Made by a program: the position numbers and the translations under genes. From positions 1 to 64,000 of the forward strand of contig NZ_FUZI01000011.1 in NCBI RefSeq assembly GCF_900166965.1: DNA of 64,000 nt, in the 5' to 3' direction. Every line of letters starts with the position of its first letter. Position 1 is the first letter of the stretch. Shown piece after piece: positions 20,857 through 31,289 of this stretch. This stretch comes from Photobacterium piscicola (lineage in GTDB: Bacteria; Pseudomonadota; Gammaproteobacteria; Enterobacterales; Vibrionaceae). The notes under the pieces are model-generated. The model saw nothing but the letters and a program-made list of their open reading frames with translations, ran no database searches and had not been told where the DNA came from.

Positions 20857-22140
20857 TTATTGCGCTAAAATACGCGCTAAGGTTTTAACACCCATACCGG
20901 TTGCGCCAGCTGCCCATTGATCATTACCGCTCTTACGGTAAGTACCACTGGCATCAATATGCATCCAGCCTTGCTGGTAATCATTCACAAAATACGATAA
21001 AAATGCTGCTGCGGTACTGGCTCCAGGCATAAAATCCCCACTGGAAATGTTGGCCAGATCAGCAAAGTTTGACGGCAGCATTTTACGGTGAATTTCAGCT
21101 AAAGGTAATGGCCACATACCTTCACCTTCTTGTTCTGCTGCTGCTAATGCTTGACGAGATAGAGCCTGATCAAAACTTAATAGTGCATGGTAGTCATTAC
21201 CTAACGCCATTTTGGCAGAGCCCGTTAATGTCGCGCAATCAATAATTAACTCAGGGTGTTGACTATTGGCATACATCAAACCATCAGCCAGTACTAATCG
21301 TCCTTCGGCATCAGTATTTAACACTTCAACGGTTTTACCATTTTTATATTTAATGATATCGCCTAATTTTAATGCACGGCCTGAAATCATGTTTTCAGCA
21401 CAACATAAAACTAATTTAATTCGCTTATTAAGCCCACGTGCCATTGCTAATGCTAGACCACCTGTTGCTAATGCTGCGCCACCCATATCAGCTTTCATTG
21501 ATGCCATACCTGCTGATGGCTTAATGCTATAGCCACCGGAGTCAAAGGTAATGCCTTTACCAACAACACACGCAAAAACAGGTGCATCAGCATCACCCGT
21601 TGGATTGTAATCTAAACGTAACATCGCTGGACGGTGATCAGAACCACGACCGACAGCATGAATACCATTCCAACCTTCATCTAATAAGTCGTTACCTTTA
21701 ACAATTTTGTAAGTAACGTGCTCAGGGGCTAATGACTTAATAAACTCACCAGCACGCGCTGCCAGTTGTGATGGCGCAACCACATCTGCGGGTTGATTGA
21801 TAATATCGCACACCCAGTTAATCGTTTTAATTCGTGCCTGTAATTCGGCTTCATCCGCTTTATTTAATGGCTCCCAAGTCACCGAATTATCAGTCTTTGG
21901 ATTACGATACCCCTGCAGAAACGCCCAAATTGCGTCTAAGCCCCATGCCATGCCGATTAAGTTAACCGCTTTAATGCCTTGCGCATCAAACCGACGACCA
22001 GCACGTTGAATATCGCCCAAAAGATCATGGGTCGACACATGAATCACACTGCCTTCTGCACCAAAACTAATTAATGCATTTGTTCCCCATTGCGACCCTG
22101 CCGCTTGATGAGAAAGACTCACAGACATTATGGTAGACAT
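20857..22140 (-). CDS. pepB: Peptidase B, leucyl aminopeptidase family (first copy)
   Basis: M17 aminopeptidase of 427 residues. It has the full metal-site set [33 protein letters not shown] and [14 protein letters not shown]. The N-terminus '[15 protein letters not shown]...' and C-terminus match E. coli PepB more closely than its neighbour does. AAGGAG seven bases upstream decides the ATG at 22140; an 11-codon extension lacks such a signal. It sits directly after the isc operon, as in E. coli. Confidence 0.92.
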   Translation of the reverse strand: MSTIMSVSLSHQAAGSQWGTNALISFGAEGSVIHVSTHDLLGDIQRAGRRFDAQGIKAVNLIGMAWGLDAIWAFLQGYRNPKTDNSVTWEPLNKADEAELQARIKTINWVCDIINQPADVVAPSQLAARAGEFIKSLAPEHVTYKIVKGNDLLDEGWNGIHAVGRGSDHRPAMLRLDYNPTGDADAPVFACVVGKGITFDSGGYSIKPSAGMASMKADMGGAALATGGLALAMARGLNKRIKLVLCCAENMISGRALKLGDIIKYKNGKTVEVLNTDAEGRLVLADGLMYANSQHPELIIDCATLTGSAKMALGNDYHALLSFDQALSRQALAAAEQEGEGMWPLPLAEIHRKMLPSNFADLANISSGDFMPGASTAAAFLSYFVNDYQQGWMHIDASGTYRKSGNDQWAAGATGMGVKTLARILAQ

Positions 22141-22285
22141 TGATAAGCTCCTTGATAAATACCACACAGCCAAGCAATTAAATAAAGCTGATTACTGCGT
22201 CATTGTTATACTATTTTTATAACCAATAAGACTATGCCCATCCCCCTTGCGAGGCAACAATAAAACAGGCTTTTCGTGGTTCCAA

Positions 22286-22483
22286 TTATTGTTCGTCAAT
22301 CCAGCACATCTGTACGGCTTCTAAAATTTTCTCATTACAATGGTCAACATCATCATCAAATTCATCCAGTGCCACGATCCAATCCCTTAAATCAGTAAAC
22401 CGTACTTGGGTCGGATCTATCTCTGGGTATAATTCAATCAGCTCAATAGCAATATCACGTGAATCAATCCATTGTAGACTCAT
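22286..22483 (-). CDS. iscX: Fe-S cluster assembly regulator IscX
   Basis: A 65-residue acidic protein with the 'WIDSRDIAIELIELYPEIDPTQVRFTDL' fold of IscX/YfhJ, which binds IscS and modulates cluster assembly. AAGGG precedes the start. A terminator-like hairpin and 210 bases separate it from fdx, so it may be partly uncoupled from the isc operon here. Confidence 0.93.
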   Translation of the reverse strand: MSLQWIDSRDIAIELIELYPEIDPTQVRFTDLRDWIVALDEFDDDVDHCNEKILEAVQMCWIDEQ

Positions 22484-22656
22484 AATAAACCCTTATTTAT
22501 CGAATAAAAACAATCTATTAACTTTACCATACTTAATTTAACCACATTTAATCAATATCAATTCCATTAATTACGTGGTCATCTTTAAAAAACATTAGCT
22601 CAGAGACGTATTGTGATTGGTATAAATAGCCGTCCCCCTAATCAACAGTTAAAAAA

Positions 22657-22681
22657 ATAGGCCACCATCATGGCGACCTAT
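22657..22681 (-). terminator. Terminator-like hairpin between fdx and iscX
   Basis: Imperfect stem ATAGG..ACC (22657-22666) with GGCGACCTAT (22672-22681). Read on the minus strand it is followed by seven T. It could end or attenuate the isc transcript before iscX. Confidence 0.6.
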
Positions 22682-22693
22682 CTTAATCATCAA

Positions 22694-23032
22694 TTATTGG
22701 GCTTCAGAAGCAAGATTGACGGTATAACGTGGAATATCAACCACTAAATCTTCATCCGCTACTCGAGCCTGACAACTTAAACGAGATTCAGGTTCAAGTC
22801 CCCACGCCTTATCAAGCATATCATCTTCAAGTTCATCACTCTCTTTTAGAGAATCAAACCCTTCGCGAACGACAACATGACAGGTCGTACATGCACAAGA
22901 TTTTTCACACGCATGCTCAATTTCGATACCATTGCGCAATGCAACATCTAGGATAGTTTCGCCTGATTGCGCTTCTAAAATAGCGCCTTCTGGACAATGT
23001 TCTTCATTCGGTAAAATTATAATCTTAGGCAT
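22694..23032 (-). CDS. fdx: 2Fe-2S ferredoxin of the ISC system
   Basis: Electron donor for cluster assembly, 112 residues. The plant/adrenodoxin-type motif CEKSCACTTC, with a further Cys in RLSCQA, supplies the four ligands. Its start lies two bases after the hscA stop, with AGGTTTAGGC as ribosome binding site inside the end of hscA. Confidence 0.96.
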   Translation of the reverse strand: MPKIIILPNEEHCPEGAILEAQSGETILDVALRNGIEIEHACEKSCACTTCHVVVREGFDSLKESDELEDDMLDKAWGLEPESRLSCQARVADEDLVVDIPRYTVNLASEAQ

Positions 23033-23034
23033 GC

Positions 23035-24888
23035 CTAAACCTCATCAATAGACTGACCAGCGAGCGCTTGACGAATAGATTGATCCATTCGACGTGACGC
23101 AAACTCTTGGCTGGCCTTATCAGTTTTCTTAATTCCAGCTTCAATTGTACGAGCGTCGCCACTCTGACGTAATTGAACCAGTTCCATCATTACAGTTTCT
23201 AACTCTTCACGTTCTTGAGCACTTAATAACGTGTTGCCGTCTGTTGCCAGAGCAGCAATCAGTCCTTCAAGAACGCGATCGGCTTCTACCTGTTGTTCCG
23301 CTAATGCACGTGCATCTTTATCATCTTGAGCAAATGTCATTGAATCTCGTAACATGGTAGCAATTTCATCATCCGATAAGCCGTAAGATGGCTTCACTTG
23401 AATAGAAGATTGTACACCACTGCTTTTTTCCATTGCCGTTACAGACAATAAGCCATCAGCATCAACCTGATAAGTCACACGAATATGTGCAGCACCTGCC
23501 GCCATTGGTGGAATACCGCGTAAAGTAAATCGAGCTAATGAACGACAATCACTCACCATCTCACGCTCACCTTGAACGATATGAACCGACATTGCTGTTT
23601 GGCCATCTTTAAAGGTGGTGAATTCTTGAGCGCGAGCAACGGGCAATGTGGTATTACGTGGAATAATTTTTTCGATCATGCCACCCATGGTTTCAATGCC
23701 TAATGACAATGGAATCACGTCTAATAGCAGCATATCTGCATCGGGTTTATTACCCACCAGAATATCAGCTTGAATAGCTGCACCAATAGCAACCACTTGA
23801 TCAGGGTCAATCGAGGTTAATGGTGTTTTACCAAAAAAGTCACCTACGCGTTCACGTACTAATGGCACTCGAGTTGAGCCACCAACCATGACGGTTTCAA
23901 TCACATCGTCAATGGTAATATCAGCATCTTTTACTGCACGACGACAGGCAAGTAAGGTTTTCTTTACCAATGGCGTAATTAAGTCATCAAATTGTTCACG
24001 AGTGATATCACCCTGCCAACCTAAAACATTAATAGTCACGCTGTCGGCATCACTTAATGCTACTTTCGCTTGTTGAGCCGCATCTTGCAGCTCACGACGT
24101 TGTTGTGGCGTAAGTGTCTCGGTTAATTGCGCTTGAAGTAAAACCCAGTCAGCAAGCAGTTGATCAAAATCATCACCGCCTAATGCTGAATCCCCCCCCG
24201 TTGCAAGCACTTCAAAAACGCCTTTTGATAAGCGCAAAATTGAAATATCAAAGGTGCCACCACCAAGATCATACACTGCAATCACGCCTTCTTGACCAGA
24301 ATCGAGGCCATACGCAATCGCTGCTGCTGTTGGTTCATTAAGTAAGCGCAAAACATTGAGATTAGCTAACTTAGCGGCATCTTTGGTACCGGCACGCTGC
24401 GCATCATCAAAATAAGCAGGAACAGTGATCACCACCCCTTCAAGATCGCCACCTAAACTTTCGACTGCACGCTGACTTAATGATTTTAAAATTTCAGCGG
24501 ATACCTGAACTGGGTTCATCGTTCCTTGACGAGTCACTAGCTGCGGTAAACCGTTTTCTGATGCCGTAAATTGATAAGGCAATTGTGGATAACGCTGCTC
24601 GATATCAGCCAATGAGCGTCCCATCAGACGTTTTACCGATAGGATAGTATTAACTGGATCTCGTTGTGCGTAAGCGCGCGCGGCATCACCCGTAATGACA
24701 TGCTTTTCAGTATAATGCACAACAGAGGGTAAAATTGAACGCCCTTCAGCATCTTTTAATGTTTCAGCAACGCCGCTACGAACGGCTGCGACTAATGAGT
24801 TTGTCGTCCCTAAATCAATACCAACCGCTAATTTTTGTTGATGCGGTGCTGCACTTTGACCGGGTTCAGAAATCTGTAAAAATGCCAT
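23035..24888 (-). CDS. hscA: Fe-S assembly chaperone HscA (Hsp70 family)
   Basis: Hsp70 homologue that with HscB releases the cluster from IscU. The 617-residue protein has the ATPase domain ([36 protein letters not shown]), the linker '[16 protein letters not shown]' and the peptide-binding domain. AGGAAC precedes the start. It lies between hscB and fdx. Confidence 0.97.
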   Translation of the reverse strand: MAFLQISEPGQSAAPHQQKLAVGIDLGTTNSLVAAVRSGVAETLKDAEGRSILPSVVHYTEKHVITGDAARAYAQRDPVNTILSVKRLMGRSLADIEQRYPQLPYQFTASENGLPQLVTRQGTMNPVQVSAEILKSLSQRAVESLGGDLEGVVITVPAYFDDAQRAGTKDAAKLANLNVLRLLNEPTAAAIAYGLDSGQEGVIAVYDLGGGTFDISILRLSKGVFEVLATGGDSALGGDDFDQLLADWVLLQAQLTETLTPQQRRELQDAAQQAKVALSDADSVTINVLGWQGDITREQFDDLITPLVKKTLLACRRAVKDADITIDDVIETVMVGGSTRVPLVRERVGDFFGKTPLTSIDPDQVVAIGAAIQADILVGNKPDADMLLLDVIPLSLGIETMGGMIEKIIPRNTTLPVARAQEFTTFKDGQTAMSVHIVQGEREMVSDCRSLARFTLRGIPPMAAGAAHIRVTYQVDADGLLSVTAMEKSSGVQSSIQVKPSYGLSDDEIATMLRDSMTFAQDDKDARALAEQQVEADRVLEGLIAALATDGNTLLSAQEREELETVMMELVQLRQSGDARTIEAGIKKTDKASQEFASRRMDQSIRQALAGQSIDEV

Positions 24889-24920
24889 TATCGTTCCTGT
24901 CTAAATAACGCAAGTGCTGA

Positions 24921-25436
24921 TTAGTCGAATAATGATTCTTCAAGACGTTCGACTTCATCACGCAACTTAACAATAAACTTTAACTTACGTACTGCATCTG
25001 CAGCTTCAAACCAATTCTCTTGGCTTAATAAACACGTCAATTTATCCAACTGTGCCTTATACATAGCTGTTGCCTGTTGTTCAAAATCAAACAAAGCAGC
25101 TTCAGGATCAGTTGAATCAGAAATAACTTCCAACGCTTCACGTAGCTCCATTTGCTGCATCAAGAAATCCATATCTTGCAACGTCTTTTGCTCACCACGA
25201 ATATCTTCATCGCGTTCAGCAAGCATATATTCAGCACGGGAGACAGGATTCTTTAACGTTTGAAAAGCATCGTTAATCTGAGCCGCTTTTTGTACCGATA
25301 GTAATCGATCACGTTCAGATGCAGTAGCAAAGTTGTCAGGATGGAATCGACGTTGTAATTCGCGGAATTGTGTTGCCAGTAAACCACCGTCAACATCAAA
25401 TTGAAACGGTAATCCAAATAATTCGAAATGATTCAT
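24921..25436 (-). CDS. hscB: Co-chaperone HscB (J-domain protein)
   Basis: A 171-residue J-domain protein that presents IscU to HscA. The N-terminal J domain has the HPD signature (RRFHPDNFA), followed by a C-terminal three-helix IscU-binding domain. E. coli HscB is also 171 residues and begins M.YF.LFGLP, so the ATG at 25436 is used in preference to upstream in-frame starts. Confidence 0.95.
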   Translation of the reverse strand: MNHFELFGLPFQFDVDGGLLATQFRELQRRFHPDNFATASERDRLLSVQKAAQINDAFQTLKNPVSRAEYMLAERDEDIRGEQKTLQDMDFLMQQMELREALEVISDSTDPEAALFDFEQQATAMYKAQLDKLTCLLSQENWFEAADAVRKLKFIVKLRDEVERLEESLFD

Positions 25437-25524
25437 AATCGCAGCCATATATAAAAAATAAACCTGACAACTCACTCACCATAATGGCGGCCAGCAGCCA
25501 GGTTTAATAAAACACTATGAGCAA

Positions 25525-25848
25525 TTACACGTTGAAACTTTCACCACAACCACATTCGCTTGACACGTTAGGGTTGTTAAATTGAAAACCTTCGTTTAGG
25601 CCTTCTTTGGCGAAATCAAGCTCAGTACCATCAAGATAAACCATGCTTTTTGCATCAACGATAATTTTTACACCTTGCTCTTCAAAGACCTGATCCCCTT
25701 CGTCAAGTTCATCGACGAACTCAAGGATATACGCCATACCCGAACACCCTGAAGTGCGAACGCCGAGGCGTAAACCAATGCCTTTGCCTCGGTTAGCTAA
25801 AAAAGTCGATACGCGACTAGCTGCCGCTTCAGTGATAGTAATGGCCAT
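25525..25848 (-). CDS. iscA: Iron-sulfur assembly protein IscA
   Basis: A-type carrier, 107 residues, with the three conserved cysteines: one in [12 protein letters not shown] and the pair in [10 protein letters not shown]. It accepts clusters or iron and passes them to apoproteins. It lies 17 bases after iscU. Confidence 0.97.
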   Translation of the reverse strand: MAITITEAAASRVSTFLANRGKGIGLRLGVRTSGCSGMAYILEFVDELDEGDQVFEEQGVKIIVDAKSMVYLDGTELDFAKEGLNEGFQFNNPNVSSECGCGESFNV

Positions 25849-25865
25849 ACTTCAAACCTCAGAAA

Positions 25866-26252
25866 TTATTTTTGTTCGTGTTTCTTTTTATAATCGCTAA
25901 CTGCTGCTTTAATTGCATCTTCTGCAAGAATTGAACAGTGAACCTTAACGGGTGGTAACTCAAGCTCTTCTGCAATTGCAGAGTTCTTGATTGATGCAGC
26001 TTCGTCTAACGTCTTACCTTTCACCCATTCAGTGATCAGTGAGCTTGATGCGATAGCTGAACCACAACCATAAGTTTTAAATTTTGCATCTTCAATGATG
26101 CCATCTTCAGTTACTTTGATCTGAAGTTTCATTACATCGCCACAGGCTGGTGCACCCACCATACCGCTACCAATGCTTTTATCGTCGTTGTCAAATGAAC
26201 CCACGTTACGCGGATTTTCATAATGATCGATGACTTTTTCACTATATGCCAT
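25866..26252 (-). CDS. iscU: Fe-S cluster scaffold IscU
   Basis: Scaffold on which the 2Fe-2S cluster is built. The 128-residue protein has cysteines in GAPACGDV, TYGCGSA and KVHCSIL, plus the LPPVK motif recognised by HscA. GAGGGAA precedes the start. Confidence 0.98.
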   Translation of the reverse strand: MAYSEKVIDHYENPRNVGSFDNDDKSIGSGMVGAPACGDVMKLQIKVTEDGIIEDAKFKTYGCGSAIASSSLITEWVKGKTLDEAASIKNSAIAEELELPPVKVHCSILAEDAIKAAVSDYKKKHEQK

Positions 26253-26285
26253 GATAAATTCCCTCGAATAATGTCTAACCGCAGA

Positions 26286-27500
26286 TTAGTGGTGTGCCCA
26301 CTCAACTGTATTTAAATCAATGCCATCTTTGAACATATCCCAAAGAGGTGACATTGCACGTAGCTTATCTACTGCTTGTTTAATTTGAACAACAGCATAG
26401 TCAATTTCTTCAGCGGTAGTAAAACGACCAAAAGAGAAACGGATTGAACTATGTGCTAGTTCATCATTAAGGCCTAATGCACGTAGTACATATGATGGCT
26501 CTAAGCTTGCAGAAGTACATGCAGAACCTGATGATACAGCAAGATCTTTCAATGCCATTAGTAATGACTCGCCTTCAACAAACGCAAAACTAATGTTTAG
26601 GTTGTTGGGAATACGGTGTTCTACATCACCATTAATTGACATCTCTTCGATGCCTTCAAGGCCTTTTAGTAGACGCTCACGCATCTCAACAGCGTGTTGG
26701 TAATCTTGTGCCATCTCAAGCTTTGCAATACGGAAGGCTTCACCCATACCCACAATTTGGTGAGTTGGTAAAGTACCAGAACGGAAACCACGTTCATGGC
26801 CGCCACCGTGCATTTGCGCTTCAAGACGAATACGAGGCTTACGACGCACGTATAGTGCACCAATACCTTTAGGACCGTAAATTTTGTGCGCTGAGAATGA
26901 AATCAGATCAACTTTCGTCGTTTGCACATCAATCGGCAGTTTACCTGCTGATTGTGCTGCATCAACATGGAAAATAGTTTTGTTTTCACGACAGATTTCG
27001 CCAATTGCTGCAATATCTTGAATAACACCAATTTCATTATTCACATGCATAATAGAAACCAGCACAGTATCTTCACGCATTGCGTCGCGTAGTTTTGCCA
27101 AATCAATAAGACCATTTGACTCAGGCTCAAGGTAGGTTACCTCATAGCCTTCACGCTCTAATTGACGACATGGGTCAAGAACCGCTTTGTGCTCAGTTTT
27201 ACATGTAATAACGTGCTTGCCTTTCTTGTTATAGAAATGCGCAGCACCTTTAATTGCAAGGTTATCAGATTCTGTAGCACCTGATGTAAATACAATTTCA
27301 CGTGGATCAGCATTAACTAACTCAGCAATATACTCACGAGCAGCATCAACCGCTTCTTCCGCTTGCCAGCCATAACGGTGTGAACGTGACGCTGGATTAC
27401 CAAACGTACCATCCATAGTTAAACACTGAACCATTTTCTCAGCAACACGAGGATCTACCGGGCAAGTTGCAGAGTAATCAAAATATATTGGCAGTTTCAT
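26286..27500 (-). CDS. iscS: Cysteine desulfurase IscS
   Basis: PLP enzyme that supplies sulfur for clusters and tRNA thiolation. The 404-residue protein, the same length as E. coli IscS, has the PLP lysine in [11 protein letters not shown], the mobile-loop catalytic Cys in [14 protein letters not shown] and the C-terminal SPLWDMF...EWAHH. GGAGAAG precedes ATG 27500; the longer frame overlaps iscR and has no homology. Confidence 0.98.
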   Translation of the reverse strand: MKLPIYFDYSATCPVDPRVAEKMVQCLTMDGTFGNPASRSHRYGWQAEEAVDAAREYIAELVNADPREIVFTSGATESDNLAIKGAAHFYNKKGKHVITCKTEHKAVLDPCRQLEREGYEVTYLEPESNGLIDLAKLRDAMREDTVLVSIMHVNNEIGVIQDIAAIGEICRENKTIFHVDAAQSAGKLPIDVQTTKVDLISFSAHKIYGPKGIGALYVRRKPRIRLEAQMHGGGHERGFRSGTLPTHQIVGMGEAFRIAKLEMAQDYQHAVEMRERLLKGLEGIEEMSINGDVEHRIPNNLNISFAFVEGESLLMALKDLAVSSGSACTSASLEPSYVLRALGLNDELAHSSIRFSFGRFTTAEEIDYAVVQIKQAVDKLRAMSPLWDMFKDGIDLNTVEWAHH

Positions 27501-27531
27501 TTTCTTCTCCGAAAACACGAACGTCTGGTCT

Positions 27532-28047
27532 CTAGGAGCGGACATCGACACCGATAGGGGCGCTGTCGTGTGATTTTTTATTTGCAAACGATGGCTGATT
27601 ATTACTCCGTAGGATTACATCCTGACGATCAGCAATAACTTGTACATCATTATCCTTCATCAACTCACCAAGAGTGATGTTATTCAAAAATCCGCTGATA
27701 CGATCACTTAAATCATGCCATAGAGTGTGAGTTAAACAGCGCACACCACCTTGGCAGCCGCCTTTCCCTTGGCATTTAGTTGCATCAACTGATTCATCAA
27801 CCGCAGCGATAACCATACCAACAGCGATATTGCTTGCATCTTCACCCAAGCGATAACCACCACCAGGACCACGAACACTTGTGACCAAGCCCGCTTTACG
27901 AAGACGCGAAAATAGTTGTTCTAGGTAGGACAGTGAGATCCCTTGACGTTCTGAAATATCAGCCAACGGTACTGGTCCATTATGTGAGTGCAATGCTACA
28001 TCTAACATTGCAGTCACCGCATATCTTCCTTTTGAGGTCAACTTCAT
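27532..28047 (-). CDS. iscR: Fe-S cluster-sensing repressor IscR
   Basis: Rrf2-family regulator of 171 residues. An N-terminal winged helix ([36 protein letters not shown]) is followed by the three cluster-ligand cysteines in [11 protein letters not shown]. When loaded with 2Fe-2S it represses this operon. It is about 9 residues longer than E. coli IscR, at the C-terminal tail. The start MKLTSKG is preceded by AGGTAG. Confidence 0.97.
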   Translation of the reverse strand: MKLTSKGRYAVTAMLDVALHSHNGPVPLADISERQGISLSYLEQLFSRLRKAGLVTSVRGPGGGYRLGEDASNIAVGMVIAAVDESVDATKCQGKGGCQGGVRCLTHTLWHDLSDRISGFLNNITLGELMKDNDVQVIADRQDVILRSNNQPSFANKKSHDSAPIGVDVRS

Positions 28048-28086
28048 AACATGGCTACCTACTTGAATGTATACAAGCAGTCTCCC

Positions 28087-28111
28087 ATACCTGACTATTT
28101 TAGTCAAGTAT
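28087..28111 (-). promoter_or_regulatory. Type 1 IscR operator upstream of iscR
   Basis: 25 bases that fit the published type 1 IscR consensus (ATASYYGACTR, WWW, YAGTCRRSTAT) at every position when read on the minus strand. It lies 40 bases upstream of the iscR ATG, where autorepression would act. Confidence 0.88.
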
Positions 28112-28157
28112 TTAACCCACTAAAACAATAGGTCTTTCGCTATAATTGCGACCATGA

Positions 28158-28898
28158 TTACTTGTTGTTCTTCTCTAAGGTTTCAATCGTTTTTTCTACT
28201 GACGATAAAATACCACGTAAAATGTTCAACTCTTGTTGCTCAGGGCGAGCACGAGTAAACATACGGCGTAATTTTACCATTACCATGCCAGGGTGGTTTT
28301 TATTAATAAAACGCGTTTGGCTGGTTACTTTTTCAAGATGCTGGTAAAAACGCTCTAATTCTTCAGCGCGCGGGTATTCATCAATAACTTGAGTAGATTG
28401 ATGTTTAGTCGCATCCAGATATGCCATGCGAACTTCATAAGTTATTGTTTGTACAGCCATTGCTAGGTTTAATGAGCTATATTCAGGGTTAGCAGGAATA
28501 TAAACATGGCAATGACATTTTTGTAATTCTTCATTGGTCAAGCCGATACGCTCACGACCAAATAAAATAGCTACCGGATGCTGCTCTGATTCTGCAATGA
28601 CTTTAATGCCATTTTCACGTGGGTCTAATTGTGGCCATTCTAACGTACGAGAACGCGCACTTGAACCAACCACTAAACCGCAATCAGCAACGGCTTCATC
28701 TAATGTTTTTACAATCTTAGCGTTCTCAACTACATCTGCAGCACCTGCCGCTAAAGCAATTGTATGACTATCAATCTCACACGCAGGATCAACAAGAACA
28801 AGGTTAGTTAACCCCATTACTTTCATTGCGCGAGCTGCTGAACCGATATTTCCAGGATGTGACGTGCCGATAAGGACAACGCGAATTTTATCTAACAT
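28158..28898 (-). CDS. trmJ: tRNA Cm32/Um32 methyltransferase TrmJ
   Basis: SPOUT-family methyltransferase, 246 residues. It has the trefoil-knot motifs [16 protein letters not shown] at the N-terminus, [14 protein letters not shown], and [16 protein letters not shown], followed by a helical C-terminal dimer extension. It 2'-O-methylates position 32 of several tRNAs. The position upstream of iscR and divergent from suhB is the E. coli arrangement. Confidence 0.95.
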   Translation of the reverse strand: MLDKIRVVLIGTSHPGNIGSAARAMKVMGLTNLVLVDPACEIDSHTIALAAGAADVVENAKIVKTLDEAVADCGLVVGSSARSRTLEWPQLDPRENGIKVIAESEQHPVAILFGRERIGLTNEELQKCHCHVYIPANPEYSSLNLAMAVQTITYEVRMAYLDATKHQSTQVIDEYPRAEELERFYQHLEKVTSQTRFINKNHPGMVMVKLRRMFTRARPEQQELNILRGILSSVEKTIETLEKNNK

Positions 28899-29093
28899 GA
28901 TGTCGCTATATTCCAGTCTAATTTAACGCTCAGAGATAGTAGCACAGCCATCACAAAAATGAAGAAAACATGTCTATTTGATGAACGTTAATACCTATTA
29001 GGTCCATCAATAAATAAAATACTGCCATTTTCATTTTTTTCCACATCGGCTAACGTCGAAAAAATAACCACTTCCATTTTTTTATAGCTCTGT

Positions 29094-29099
29094 TATACT
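29094..29099 (+). promoter_or_regulatory. Possible suhB -10 box
   Basis: TATACT 45 bases before the suhB ATG, with a weak TTCCAT -35 at 16-base spacing. Confidence 0.35.
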
Positions 29100-29143
29100 C
29101 GCCGCCGCTTTTTATGTTCTTTAACATCCGTTGGGAAAATCCT

Positions 29144-29944
29144 ATGCATCCGATGCTTAATATTGCCATTCGCGCCGTGCGAAAGGCTGGTGACCATGTC
29201 ATTAAATCTCTAGAAAAACCTCAATCTATTGAGGTTGCTAATAAAGGTAATGATGTTGTTACCAATATCGATCATGAAGCAGAAGCTATCATCATCGAGA
29301 CAATCCTAAAATCTTACCCTGATCACTGCATCATTGCAGCTGAGTCTGGTACGAAAGAAGGACGTGACAAAGAGTGTCAGTGGATTATTGACCCAGTGGA
29401 TGGCACCAAGAACTTCGTTCGTGGTTACCCTCACTATGCAGTTTCTATCGCTCTACGCATGCGTGGCCGTACAGAAGTTGCAGCCGTTTACGACCCAGCT
29501 CGTAACGAACTATTCACAGCTACTCGTGGTGCAGGCGCGCAACTTAACAGCCTACGTCTACGTGCATCACAACCTCGTGATCTAACGGGTACTGTGTTAG
29601 CAACAGGTCTTCCTTTTGCCGCTAAGCAACACGCTGAAAGCTACCTAAAAATCCAAAATGCTTTATTTGTAGAATGTGATGACATGCGTCAATCAGGTTG
29701 TACTGCATTGGATCTTTGTTACCTAGCTGCTGGCCGTGTTGATGGCGTATTCAAACTAGGCCAAAAGCCTTGGGAACTTGCTGCTGGTGAACTAATCGCG
29801 CGTGAAGCTGGTGCTATCTGTGCTGACTTTACAGGTAACACTAACTACCTAACGACTGGTAACATTGTTGCTGGTAACGCACGTGTAGTTAAACCAATGC
29901 TAGCTAAAATCCGTGAACTCGGTAGCGAAGCATTGACTAAGTAA
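29144..29944 (+). CDS. suhB: Inositol monophosphatase family protein / rRNA antitermination factor SuhB
   Basis: A 266-residue IMPase-fold protein. In E. coli it acts with Nus factors in rRNA operon antitermination as well as dephosphorylating inositol phosphate. Metal-site residues Glu67 (AESG) and the DPVDGTKNF motif are kept. The late motif normally WDxAAG reads WELAAGE, so the third metal Asp is Glu211. Start MHPMLN matches homologues; the upstream ten codons do not. Confidence 0.92.
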   Translation: MHPMLNIAIRAVRKAGDHVIKSLEKPQSIEVANKGNDVVTNIDHEAEAIIIETILKSYPDHCIIAAESGTKEGRDKECQWIIDPVDGTKNFVRGYPHYAVSIALRMRGRTEVAAVYDPARNELFTATRGAGAQLNSLRLRASQPRDLTGTVLATGLPFAAKQHAESYLKIQNALFVECDDMRQSGCTALDLCYLAAGRVDGVFKLGQKPWELAAGELIAREAGAICADFTGNTNYLTTGNIVAGNARVVKPMLAKIRELGSEALTK

Positions 29945-29966
29945 TCACTGATTACTACCTGTTAAT

Positions 29967-30005
29967 AAAAACGCCCCGCTGATATCCACCAGCGGGGCGT
30001 TTTTG
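29967..30005 (+). terminator. suhB terminator
   Basis: Perfect stem AAAAACGCCCCGCT (29967-29980) with AGCGGGGCGTTTTT (29991-30004), a strong GC hairpin with U tract. Confidence 0.92.
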
Positions 30006-30329
30006 TTTCTATTACTTTTATTTTTATTTTTAATTCTATTATGGCTTATATTTAACCTCACCCACCTCGGCTTTATTGTCCCGTTTTTACTCATTCTCAT
30101 ACTTGTACTCATACTTGTAATGCTCACACGTTACTACGGCTGACTTTGTCCACTCAGTCTGTTTATTCAAGCTTTTATTTTATCCATAGCCTTACACTAA
30201 AAATCCATTAAAAATAGACAATAAAATCATATTGTCATTACTGTCCGTCTTATTGGACACATAAAAAAACGGAGCCCGAAGACTCCGTCTAGATAGATAG
30301 TTATTACAACATCTATTTATGCGTTACCG
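30006..30329. other. Intergenic region between suhB and secF ends
   Basis: AT-rich; includes a short direct repeat of CTCATACTTGT near 30095-30117 and the secF terminator. No gene was supported. Confidence 0.5.
30266..30290 (-). terminator. secF terminator
   Basis: ACGGAG (30269-30274) with CTCCGT (30283-30288). On the minus strand it is followed by a run of seven T. Confidence 0.85.
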
Positions 30330-31277
30330 TTAAGGCATGGCATCCAGTTCTTCACCTTCTTTATCTATCGGCGTCGGCATTAAGTGCTCACGGGTAATAC
30401 CCAATTTAAGCGCTAACGCAGATGCTACATAGATTGAAGAATAAGTACCAACCGTGATACCAATTAATAAGGCTAAGGCAAAACCTTGAATCATTGCGCC
30501 GCCTTTTAAGAACAAGGCAATAACAACAAACAAAGTAGTACTGGACGTAATTAATGTTCGACTTAATGTTTGAGAAAGTGAACAGTTCATAATTTCTTCA
30601 GCGGTTTGCTTACGCATCTTACGGAAGTTTTCTCGAATACGGTCAAACACCACGATAGTATCGTTAAGTGAGTAACCCACTACTGTTAGCAATGCTGCCA
30701 CAATAGTTAAATCAACTTCGATTTGTAGTATCGAAAAAATACCAACCGTAATAATAATATCGTGTGCTAACGACAATACTGCACCAGCAGCTAAACGCCA
30801 TTCAAAACGCACAGAGACATAAAGCAGAATACACAGCAATGCGATAAGAATCGCCAAGCCACCCGCTTCAGCTAATTCATCACCCACATTAGGGCCGACA
30901 AATTCTACACGGCGCATTTCAACTTGCTGACCAGTACCGGTTTTTAAAGCATCAATGATCTGGTTCCCCAGAATCTCACCTTTAATACCTTCACGAGGCT
31001 GTAATCGCACCATCACATCACGCGCAGTACCAAAGTTCTGCACAATCGCATCACCAAAACCTGACTTTGCTAGTGAATCACGAATTAACGGTAAATCCGC
31101 CGGGTTTTGAAAGCTAACTTCAATTAGCGTACCGCCAGTAAAGTCTAAGCCCCAATTTAAACCTTTGGTTGATATTGTCGCAATAGAAGCTGTAATCATC
31201 ATTAGCGAAAAAATAAACGCTAATTTTGACCAACGCATAAAGTCAGTAACTTTATCGGTATTCAATAATTGTTTCAT
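30330..31277 (-). CDS. secF: Protein translocase subunit SecF
   Basis: Inner membrane partner of SecD that uses the proton gradient to drive late protein export. The 315-residue protein has six membrane helices. The first is followed by the periplasmic P1-like domain with GLNWGLDFTGGTLIEV; the conserved GYSLNDTIVVFDRIRENFR lies in the membrane core. AGGAGG precedes the start, 12 bases after secD. Confidence 0.97.
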   Translation of the reverse strand: MKQLLNTDKVTDFMRWSKLAFIFSLMMITASIATISTKGLNWGLDFTGGTLIEVSFQNPADLPLIRDSLAKSGFGDAIVQNFGTARDVMVRLQPREGIKGEILGNQIIDALKTGTGQQVEMRRVEFVGPNVGDELAEAGGLAILIALLCILLYVSVRFEWRLAAGAVLSLAHDIIITVGIFSILQIEVDLTIVAALLTVVGYSLNDTIVVFDRIRENFRKMRKQTAEEIMNCSLSQTLSRTLITSSTTLFVVIALFLKGGAMIQGFALALLIGITVGTYSSIYVASALALKLGITREHLMPTPIDKEGEELDAMP

Positions 31278-31289
31278 TTATGCGCCCTC

